The translations under genes were made by a program, and so were the position numbers. The notes under the pieces were generated by a model. It did no database searches. It was not told the origin of the DNA and was given only the letters and a program-made list of their open reading frames with translations. Shown in pieces: positions 56,497 through 64,000 of a DNA stretch of 64,000 bases. Numbering within the stretch: position 1 is the first letter of the stretch; the number at the start of each line of letters is the position of its first letter. The DNA comes from an uncultured Acidimicrobiaceae bacterium (GTDB lineage: Bacteria; Actinomycetota; Acidimicrobiia; Acidimicrobiales; MedAcidi-G1): the NCBI GenBank assembly GCA_913030665.1, contig CAJWFS010000001.1, positions 17,164-81,163 of the forward strand, written 5' to 3'.

Positions 56497-58995
56497 GTGA
56501 CCGAACCCAGCGACGCTCCCCCACCCGGGAGGACCCCCACGCCCGACGGCGGCATTCTCGACGCCCTCGTCGACGCCGCTCCCGCCGGAATGGCCCGACT
56601 CGACGCCAACGGCAGGATCCTGCACGTCAACGGCCACTGGGCCGCAACCACCGGTCAGGACCCGGTCGATGCCCACGGCCACGGTTGGACCTCGATCCTG
56701 GATCCCGATGGCCGAGACGAGTTCCTGGCCGACCTGCGGCGTGGCCTGGCCGACGGATCGGGCCTCCATGGTCGCCTCCGCCTGCTCGACGACGAGGGGA
56801 CCACCCGCTGGCTGGACCTCTCAACTGTCCCGCTCGACAGGGTGGACGGATCTCCCGGCGCACTCCTGACCGTCACCGACGTGACCGACGAGATGGACGA
56901 GGCGAGGCGGGCCCACGAGCTGACCAGGGTCCTGGAGGCCAGCCCGGATCCCGTAGCGGTCCTGGAACCGTCCGGCGAGGTGGTGGTCTGGGCGAACGAC
57001 GCCATGCGTCGCCTCACTGGGAATGCCTCCACGGTCACCGAAGTTCGACTCCTGGACGTCCTGGATTCATGGTCGCAGGCCCAGTACGCGACAACCGCCC
57101 TACCCGCCGTCCGAACCGGTGGCACGTGGCGAGGAGAGCTCCGCCTCGTGGGAGACGGTGGAGCGGTTTCGGTCTCGGCGGTCCTGGTCGCCCACCGTGA
57201 CGTCGAGGGGGAGGTGGACGCCATATCGATGATGGCCCGCGACCTGACCGACCTCCACGCCGCCCAGCAGCGCGTGGAGGCCTCGGAGATGCGCCTCGCC
57301 GCACTCGTCGAGCACGCCTCGGACCTGGTGTGCGTGATCGGCGAGGACGGTCGGATCCTCTACGCCAGCCCTGCCGTGGCCCGCATCCTGGGACGGGAGG
57401 CCCACGCCATGGAGGGCGTGCCCGTGGCCGATCTGATCCACCCTGAGGACCTCGGAGAGCTGGCGGAGATGGCTGGCGCCGTGGTAGCCCGACCCGGCAT
57501 GTCACCGGCCTTCGAGGCACGCGTCGCCCATGCCGAGGGGGGCTGGCGCCACATGGAGATCGTCGCCACCAACCTGCTGGGCAACCCCGCGGTGGCCGGC
57601 GTGGTCGTGAACGCCCGCGACGTCACCGAGCGAGTCGAGGTCGCCGCTCAGCTCGAGGAACGGGCCTTCCACGACGAGCTGACCGGACTCCCCAACCGTG
57701 CACTCCTGCTGGACCGCCTCCAGGACGCCCTCCACAGGTCGATCCGACACGACAGGCTGGTCGGGGTGCTCTTCCTGGACCTGGACAGGTTCAAGGTGGT
57801 GAACGACTCCCTCGGCCACGGCGCCGGCGACGACCTGCTACGCGAGGCGGCCCGAAGGCTGCAGCGGACCATCCGGCCCGGCGACATGGTGGCCAGGCTG
57901 GGTGGGGACGAGTTCGTGGTGGTCATCACCGACATGGTCAGGACCACCGATGCCCTGGCCGCCGCCGAACGGGTGCGTACCGCCCTTGCGAGGCCGATGC
58001 AGCTGGGCACGGACTCCACGGTGGTGTCCGCCAGCGTGGGGATAGCGGTGGCCCACGGGTCGGAGACCCCGGCTGACCTGCTGAGGGACGCCGACACGGC
58101 CATGTACCGGGCCAAGGAGCAGGGCAGGGACCGGGCCGAGCTGTTCGGCGACCACCTCCGGGCCCAGGCGGTCCGACGGCACTCCGTCGAGCAGGAGCTG
58201 CGGGCAGCCATCATCGAGGATCGGATAGAGGTCCACTTCCAACCCGTGGTTCGCCTCTCCGATGGAGCGGTTACCGGGGCCGAGGCCCTGGCCCGGGTTC
58301 GCAGCACCAGCGGAGAGCTGCTCCAACCGGCCCAGTTCATCGACATCGCCGAGGACAGCGGCCTCATAGCGGACCTGGGAGCCAGGGTCCTGACCATCGC
58401 CGTGGGGCGTCTGGCGGCGTGGGAGGCCAGGCGGGTGGGCAAGGGCCCGCGGCTCAGCGTGGCGGTGAACGTGTCGGCACGGCAGCTGGCTGATCCGACC
58501 TTTCCCCGCGTGGTGGCGGTTGCCGTGCAGGAGAACGGCGTGGACGCCGACCAGGTGGCCCTCGAGTTCACCGAGAGCGCCCTCATCGCTGCCAATCCGG
58601 TAACCGAGATGGTGCTCGGGGAACTCACGGCGATAGGAGTCCGCATGGGCCTCGACGACTTCGGCACCGGGTTCTCGTCGCTGGCCTACCTGAAGCGCTT
58701 TCCCATCGACTTCCTCAAGATCGACAGGTCGTTCGTGTCGGGCCTGGACGGGCCGGAGGTGGGAGACGATGTCGGCGACGACACCGCCATCGTGACCGGC
58801 ACCGTCGCCCTTGCACACAGCCTGGGCCTGCGGGTGGTGGCCGAGGGCGTGGAGACCGAGTCACAGTTGCAACGCCTGCAGCGCCTCCAGTGCGACATGG
58901 CCCAGGGCTTCTACTTCTCCGAACCGGTCACCGACGCCGAGTTCGACCGGTTCCTGGGCCGTCGGTTCTCGGAGACGCCCGTCTCACCGAACTGA
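56497..58995 (+). CDS. PAS-PAS-GGDEF-EAL bifunctional cyclic-di-GMP protein
   Basis: PAS repeats, LGGDEFVVV, GAEALARV (EAL), LDDFGTGFSSLAYLKRFPIDFLKIDRSFV. Confidence 0.95.
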   Translation: MTEPSDAPPPGRTPTPDGGILDALVDAAPAGMARLDANGRILHVNGHWAATTGQDPVDAHGHGWTSILDPDGRDEFLADLRRGLADGSGLHGRLRLLDDEGTTRWLDLSTVPLDRVDGSPGALLTVTDVTDEMDEARRAHELTRVLEASPDPVAVLEPSGEVVVWANDAMRRLTGNASTVTEVRLLDVLDSWSQAQYATTALPAVRTGGTWRGELRLVGDGGAVSVSAVLVAHRDVEGEVDAISMMARDLTDLHAAQQRVEASEMRLAALVEHASDLVCVIGEDGRILYASPAVARILGREAHAMEGVPVADLIHPEDLGELAEMAGAVVARPGMSPAFEARVAHAEGGWRHMEIVATNLLGNPAVAGVVVNARDVTERVEVAAQLEERAFHDELTGLPNRALLLDRLQDALHRSIRHDRLVGVLFLDLDRFKVVNDSLGHGAGDDLLREAARRLQRTIRPGDMVARLGGDEFVVVITDMVRTTDALAAAERVRTALARPMQLGTDSTVVSASVGIAVAHGSETPADLLRDADTAMYRAKEQGRDRAELFGDHLRAQAVRRHSVEQELRAAIIEDRIEVHFQPVVRLSDGAVTGAEALARVRSTSGELLQPAQFIDIAEDSGLIADLGARVLTIAVGRLAAWEARRVGKGPRLSVAVNVSARQLADPTFPRVVAVAVQENGVDADQVALEFTESALIAANPVTEMVLGELTAIGVRMGLDDFGTGFSSLAYLKRFPIDFLKIDRSFVSGLDGPEVGDDVGDDTAIVTGTVALAHSLGLRVVAEGVETESQLQRLQRLQCDMAQGFYFSEPVTDAEFDRFLGRRFSETPVSPN

Positions 58996-59003
58996 ACGAC
59001 CGG

Positions 59004-59597
59004 TCAGGTTCCGGCGGCCAGTCGACGAGCCAGGTCCCTGAAGGCCCGCCCCCGATGGGAGATGGAGTGCTTCTCGTCGCCCATCTCGGCGAAGGTCCGA
59101 CCGTCCCCCTCGATCGGAACGAACACCGGGTCGTAGCCGAAACCGGCGTCGCCGGAGGGAGCTTCGGCGATGTGGCCCTCGACCGTACCGATGGCCTGCA
59201 CCTCTGTGCCGTCGGGGCGCCGTACCAGGGCCACGGTCCGGAACCGTGCCGTACGCCATCCGGCCGGCACCCCGACCAACTCGGCCAGGAGCCGATCCAT
59301 GTTGGCCCCGGCGTCGCACTCCTCCCCCGCGTAACGTGCCGAGTGGACCCCCGGTGCACCGCCGAGGGCATCGACCTCCAGGCCGGTGTCGTCGGCAACC
59401 GCGGCACGGCCGGTGGCGACGCAGATGGCCACGGCCTTCAGGCGGGCATTGGCCTCGAGGGTGTCGCCGTCCTCCACCACGTCGGGGACCTCCGGTGGCC
59501 TGGGTTCCAGGTCGACGAGGCCCTCCAGGACAAGGGCGATCTCGGCCACCTTGTCCGGGTTGGCGCTGGCCACCACCAGGCGTGGCAGGCCGGTCAT
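59004..59597 (-). CDS. rdgB: Non-canonical purine NTP pyrophosphatase (RdgB/HAM1)
   Basis: LVVASANPDKVAEI, VADDTGLEVDALGGAPGVHSARYAG, GFGYDPVFVP, KHSISHRGRAF. Confidence 0.95.
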   Translation of the reverse strand: MTGLPRLVVASANPDKVAEIALVLEGLVDLEPRPPEVPDVVEDGDTLEANARLKAVAICVATGRAAVADDTGLEVDALGGAPGVHSARYAGEECDAGANMDRLLAELVGVPAGWRTARFRTVALVRRPDGTEVQAIGTVEGHIAEAPSGDAGFGYDPVFVPIEGDGRTFAEMGDEKHSISHRGRAFRDLARRLAAGT

Positions 59598-59607
59598 CTG
59601 TGCCCTC

Positions 59608-60342
59608 TCAGCCCCGTGCGACCGGCGGCTCGGCCAGGATCGCCCGCTGGGCAGCCACGATCTGGGTGATCCCGCCAGCGGCCAGGTCCACCAGGGCATC
59701 CAACTGTCCCCGGTTGAAGGCCTTCCCCTCGGCGGTGCCCTGCACCTCCACGAAGTCACCGGATCCGGTCATGACCACGTTGAAGTCCACTTCGGCGACT
59801 GAGTCCTCGACATACGGGAGGTCGAGGCGCGGCGAGCCGTCCACGATGCCGACCGAGATGGCTGCCAGGTCGTCGAGGATCGGTGAGGCCTTCAGGTCGC
59901 CGGCGGCCACCATCCGGGTGAACGCATCGTGCAGGGCCAGATAGCCACCGCAGATCGAGGCGGTCCGGGTGCCGCCGTCCGCCTGGAGCACGTCGCAGTC
60001 CACGGTGACCTCCATCTCGGGCATGGCCTCCAGGTCGACTACGGCCCGAAGCGATCGGGCGATGAGGCGCTGGATCTCCTGGTCGCGACCGGACGTGCGC
60101 CGACGGATGCGATCGGGGCTGGACCCGGGAAGCATCGAGTACTCGGCTGTCACCCAGCCGCGGCCGGTGTTGCGAAGCCACGGTGGGACGCCGTCGCCCA
60201 GCGAGGCGGTGCACAGCACCCGGGTCCGACCGAAGGAGACGAGGCACGAACCGGCCGCCATCTCGGTGAAGTCCCGCTGGAAGGCCATCGGTCGCAGCTC
60301 GTCGTCGGCGCGCCCGTCGGGGCGGTTGTTCGGTTCGGACAT
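59608..60342 (-). CDS. rph: Ribonuclease PH
   Basis: [81 protein letters not shown]-like. Confidence 0.97.
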   Translation of the reverse strand: MSEPNNRPDGRADDELRPMAFQRDFTEMAAGSCLVSFGRTRVLCTASLGDGVPPWLRNTGRGWVTAEYSMLPGSSPDRIRRRTSGRDQEIQRLIARSLRAVVDLEAMPEMEVTVDCDVLQADGGTRTASICGGYLALHDAFTRMVAAGDLKASPILDDLAAISVGIVDGSPRLDLPYVEDSVAEVDFNVVMTGSGDFVEVQGTAEGKAFNRGQLDALVDLAAGGITQIVAAQRAILAEPPVARG

Positions 60343-60364
60343 GGTGCCTCCTGGGCGGGCAGTT

Positions 60365-61324
60365 CTAGAAGTAGATGATCGAATCAGCGTTGGCGGCGGC
60401 CTCGTCGAGGTCGTCGGTCCATGCGCCGGTGGAAAGGTACTTCCATCCGGAGTCGCTCACGATGAACACGATGGTCGCCGTCTCACCGGCCGGCAGCCTT
60501 TCGGCCACCCTGACGGCGCCGGCCAGAGCGGCACCGGCGGACAGGCCGGCGAAGATGCCGCATTCGTCGGCGAGCCGGCGGGTGAACTGGATGGATTCCC
60601 GGGGCCTCACGATGCGCTTTCCGTCCAGCAGGTCGTAGCCACCCCACTTCTCGAAGACCGGCGGGATGTAGCCGTCGTCGAGGCTCCGGAGGCCCTGGAC
60701 CAGCTCGCCGGAAGGCGGTTCGACGGCGAGGATCTGCACGTCGGGCTTCTGCTCGCGTAGGTAGGTGCCCACCCCCATGAGCGTGCCGCTGGTACCCAGC
60801 CCGGCCACGAAGTGGGTGATGTCGGGAACGTCGCGGAGGATCTCCGGCCCGGTGGTGGCGTAGTGGGCCCGGGGGTTCGCCTCGTTGGCGTACTGGTAGA
60901 GGAACACCCAGTCCGGGTTCTCGTCGGCCAGGCGGCGGGCCAGGCTGACGGCCCCGTTGGAGCCCTCCCCGCCGGGTGAGTCGATGATCTCGGCACCGAA
61001 CACCTCGAGAGCCTGCCGCCGCTCGATTGACACGTTCTCCGGGAGCACGATCTTGATCGGATAGCCCCGGATCCGGGCGATCATGGCCAGGGCGATGCCG
61101 GTGTTGCCCGATGAGGGTTCGATGATCGTGCGACCGGGGACCAGCGTGCCGTCAGCCTCGGCGTCATCGACCATGGCCTTGGCTATGCGGTCCTTGATTG
61201 AACCGGTCGGGTTCTGGCCCTCCAGCTTGGCCAGCAGGCGCACCGACGGGTTCGGGCTGAGCACGCTCACGTCGACGATCGGCGTGTCGCCGACGAGGTC
61301 GAGGATGGAGGGGTGGACGGCCAT
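60365..61324 (-). CDS. cysM: Cysteine synthase, CysM (CysO-dependent) type
   Basis: [74 protein letters not shown]. Confidence 0.9.
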   Translation of the reverse strand: MAVHPSILDLVGDTPIVDVSVLSPNPSVRLLAKLEGQNPTGSIKDRIAKAMVDDAEADGTLVPGRTIIEPSSGNTGIALAMIARIRGYPIKIVLPENVSIERRQALEVFGAEIIDSPGGEGSNGAVSLARRLADENPDWVFLYQYANEANPRAHYATTGPEILRDVPDITHFVAGLGTSGTLMGVGTYLREQKPDVQILAVEPPSGELVQGLRSLDDGYIPPVFEKWGGYDLLDGKRIVRPRESIQFTRRLADECGIFAGLSAGAALAGAVRVAERLPAGETATIVFIVSDSGWKYLSTGAWTDDLDEAAANADSIIYF

Positions 61325-61440
61325 GGTGCTGCGGTTCGTGGAGGAATGTTCGGATTCGGTGACTCTCGGCCGGGATGCACCGAGGAATCGGGCCGCCGGC
61401 CAGTCGGCATACTGAAAAGCCGACTGATCTGGTCGGGATT

Positions 61441-61866
61441 CTAGCCCCCGTCGACCACGACCCGCACCTCGGCGATCGCAGCGTCCAGGATCCGGTAGGC
61501 CCGCAGGACCGGATCCGGGTGCTTCAGCGAGACGATGATGAAGACCCAGGCACCGAACGGGTCGAATCGGGCGGCGTCGGCCACGTCGGTCGGCGACGGA
61601 TAGGCCGTCGTGTGGGTGTGGCTGTGCATCACGCCGAGCACGGCCCGACCCTCAGCATCGGCCGTCGCCTCCACGTTCAGCATCTCCTGCCCATCCAGGA
61701 CGTAGAGCTTCCATGCCTCGTCGTCGGGCGCCGTGTTGGCCATCGGGTGGAAGTCGTCCACGTGGAGCGCACCGGTCGGACCTGTGAACAGGCCACACGC
61801 CTCCTTCGGCGTCTCGGTCAGGGCACGGTCCAGCATCGCCCGGTAGACGTCGATGGTCAGCGTCAC
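61441..61866 (-). CDS. Mov34/MPN/PAD-1 (JAMM) metallopeptidase, Mec-like
   Basis: KEACGLFTG, GVMHSHTHTTAYPSPTDVADAARF (HxH-x7-SxxD JAMM); start uncertain (61866 or 61938). Confidence 0.88.
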   Translation of the reverse strand: MTLTIDVYRAMLDRALTETPKEACGLFTGPTGALHVDDFHPMANTAPDDEAWKLYVLDGQEMLNVEATADAEGRAVLGVMHSHTHTTAYPSPTDVADAARFDPFGAWVFIIVSLKHPDPVLRAYRILDAAIAEVRVVVDGG

Positions 61867-61997
61867 GGTCTCTCCCACCCCACCGAGGCTAACGGCCGCC
61901 TCGGATACGCCGGGCCGGCACCCGGGGTATGCGGACACTTACCGACCCGCCGGTTCCCCATCCCGGGGCCAACAGGTCCACCGGTACGATTCCGCGG

Positions 61998-62471
61998 GTG
62001 AGCGATGCCAACGACCGCACGGTCGCCTCCAACCGCAAGGCGCGATACGCCTACGACATCCTGGATACGTGGGAAGCCGGCCTCGTGCTGCGCGGAAGCG
62101 AGGTCAAGTCACTCCGGGACGCCAAGGTGCAGATCACCGAAGCCTTCGGGCGTGAGGACAGCGGCGAGCTGTGGCTGGTCGGCATGCACGTCCCGCCCTA
62201 CTCGGCGAGCGGTGGCGAGGGCATGGGTCACGATCCGGACAGGCCCCGGAAGATGCTGCTGCACCGCCGGGAGATCCGCCGCATCGTGGAACGAATGAGC
62301 CTCGAGGGCCTGTCGCTGATCCCTCTGCGGCTCTACTTCAAGGCGGGGCACGCCAAGGTGGAGGTGGCCCTCGCCCGGGGTCGCAAGCTGCACGACAAGC
62401 GCCAGGCGATCGCCCGTCGGGAGGCGGACCGTGAAGCCGATCGGGCCATGGTCCGGAGCCGACGCCGCTGA
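61998..62471 (+). CDS. smpB: SsrA-binding protein SmpB
   Basis: ASNRKARYAYDILDTWEAGLVLRGSEVKSLRDAKVQITEAF, LYFKAGHAKVEVALARGRKLHDKRQAIARRE. Confidence 0.97.
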   Translation: MSDANDRTVASNRKARYAYDILDTWEAGLVLRGSEVKSLRDAKVQITEAFGREDSGELWLVGMHVPPYSASGGEGMGHDPDRPRKMLLHRREIRRIVERMSLEGLSLIPLRLYFKAGHAKVEVALARGRKLHDKRQAIARREADREADRAMVRSRRR

Positions 62472-62507
62472 AGGACCCTGGGGGGCGGTGCCTGCCCCGA
62501 TGGCCTG

Positions 62508-63821
62508 TCAGTCGCCGCAGACCGCAGAGATCGCCTCGCCCAGAACGGCCACGACCGTGTCCATCTCGGCCCTGGTGATCGTGAAGGGTGGCCCGATGAG
62601 CAGGGCATCGGGCACGCTTCCATCCCCCGCCGGGTAGACCCACACTCCGCGACGCAGCGCCTCGGCCACGACCTGGCTGGCCATGCCGTCGGTCGGTCCG
62701 TACGGCTCACCGTCGGCCTTGTCGCGTACGAGTTCGATGCCGATCATGAGGCCCAGGCCCCGGACCTCCCGCACGTGCGGGTGGCCCTCCAGTGGCCGCA
62801 GCCGGCGAAGGAAGTCCTCGCCCTTGGTGGCACTGGCCGCCACGAGGTCTTCCTCCTCCAGGATCGTGAGAGCCGCTATGCCTGCCGCGCAAGCCGCCGA
62901 GTGGGCCGAGTAGGTGAAGAACATCATGCCGCCACCGACCGCGGCGATCGGGGCGACCACCTCGTCCGAGGCGTACACCCCGCCGAGGGGCGCGTAGCCG
63001 CCGGAGAGGCCCTTGCCGCCGACCATGATGTCGGGAACGACGCCCCAGTGGTCCACGCCGAACTTTCGCCCGGTCCGGCCGAAGCCAGTCATCACCTCGT
63101 CGGCGATGAGCAGGATGTCGTGCGTGTCACAGATCGCCCGCACGTCGGGCCACCAGTCGTCCGGTGGCAGCAGGGCGCCCGCGGAGGCTCCGATCACCGG
63201 TTCGGCGATCACCGCCGCGATCGTGTCCGGGCCCTCGGATTCGATGACCTTCTCGAGGCCCTCGGCATCGGCGACCGGCATCTTTGGGAAGTCCATGAGG
63301 ACATGCTCGAAGCCCGACCGCCTCGAGGAGTGTCCGCCGACAGCCAGCGAGGCCAGCGTCACTCCGTGGTAGGAGGTCTCCCGACCGATGACCTTCCAGC
63401 GTTCCGGTTGTCCCCGGGACACGAAGTGGTTGATGGCCAGTCGGATGGCCGAGTCGACGGACTCGGACCCACCGCTGACCAGGCCCACCCGGTCCAGCCC
63501 GGGCGGCAGCCAACGCTCCCTGAGAATCTCGACGAGGGCGATCCGCTCCTCGGTGACCCATGGCGGGATGACGTAGGAGACCCGCTGTGTGGCATGGGCG
63601 ACGGCCTCGGCCACCTCGGCGCGCCCATGGCCGATGTTGACGGCAACCGCCCCGCCGCCGGCGTCGATGACCTCCCGGCCTCCGGAGAAGAAGAGCGTGC
63701 AGCCCTCGGCGCGCTCGACGACCGGGGGAGCCTCGGTGGTCGGCATGAACGAGAATGCGGCAGCCCGGCGGTCGTCGATGCGCGGAGTCTGCCAGACGAG
63801 GCGGCCTGGCGAGGCTGTCAC
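62508..63821 (-). CDS. Class III (omega-type) aminotransferase
   Basis: GGGAVAVNIGHGRAEVAEAVAHA, LLIADEVMTGFGRTGRKFGVDHWGVVPDIMVGGKGLSGGYAPLGG; GTG start 63821 preferred. Confidence 0.92.
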   Translation of the reverse strand: MTASPGRLVWQTPRIDDRRAAAFSFMPTTEAPPVVERAEGCTLFFSGGREVIDAGGGAVAVNIGHGRAEVAEAVAHATQRVSYVIPPWVTEERIALVEILRERWLPPGLDRVGLVSGGSESVDSAIRLAINHFVSRGQPERWKVIGRETSYHGVTLASLAVGGHSSRRSGFEHVLMDFPKMPVADAEGLEKVIESEGPDTIAAVIAEPVIGASAGALLPPDDWWPDVRAICDTHDILLIADEVMTGFGRTGRKFGVDHWGVVPDIMVGGKGLSGGYAPLGGVYASDEVVAPIAAVGGGMMFFTYSAHSAACAAGIAALTILEEEDLVAASATKGEDFLRRLRPLEGHPHVREVRGLGLMIGIELVRDKADGEPYGPTDGMASQVVAEALRRGVWVYPAGDGSVPDALLIGPPFTITRAEMDTVVAVLGEAISAVCGD

Positions 63822-63906
63822 CGCCCGCCTGTACCCTTGGTGACGCGGACACTTGACAACAGAGCACCTGACATCTGCACGCGGCGGCCTTCGGGCCACC
63901 ACCCAC

Positions 63907-64000
63907 GGGGCTGATCGGTTTCGACGCCGATTGGTGTGGGCGTGACGTGCGACCGGAGTTGCCCAGACTCCAAAAACGGGGCACCCAAAGAGACGCCAAT
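63907..64000 (+). ncRNA. ssrA: tmRNA (ssrA), 5' part, truncated by window end
   Basis: GGGGCTGATCGGTTTCGACGCCGATTGG... canonical tmRNA 5' end; near smpB; candidate resume codon GCC-AAT at 63995-64000. Confidence 0.9.

Noticed and set aside
1-64000. CRISPR arrays, transposons, rRNA operons, prophage
   Set aside because: No regularly spaced repeats, transposase/integrase ORFs, structural phage genes or rRNA sequence recognised in the window.

Overview
The window is high-GC (actinobacterial-looking, most like marine Acidimicrobiia by gene content; the taxonomy is inference) chromosomal DNA with about 60 densely packed genes. Most are housekeeping: murF/ddl, thiN, aconitase, aceE, rnhA, suf Fe-S assembly genes, rpe, clpP, rph/rdgB, a cysM-like gene, smpB and the 5' end of ssrA, plus tRNA-Val(CAC) and tRNA-Leu(UAG). 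I see no CRISPR array, IS element or prophage. The points most worth follow-up are: (1) SelD reads through an in-frame TGA at its catalytic Cys/Sec position (HGAG-U-GCK), so it is probably a selenoprotein that the ORF track truncates, with SECIS-like hairpins just downstream. (2) A tightly coupled operon of FAR/HAD fusion, zinc alcohol dehydrogenase, LarA-like (DUF2088) protein and PlsC-like acyltransferase, divergent from a TetR gene with a palindromic operator; this is a candidate undescribed lipid pathway. (3) The suf genes are split into two convergent units carrying two SufC paralogs and no SufB, with a matching palindromic operator upstream of each arm and a non-canonical sufD start. (4) A DddQ-like DMSP-lyase cupin. 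(5) An isocitrate dehydrogenase kinase/phosphatase (AceK) outside its usual proteobacterial range. (6) A Mec-CysM pair without CysO. All calls come from reading the sequence and remembered family motifs; no database search was run.
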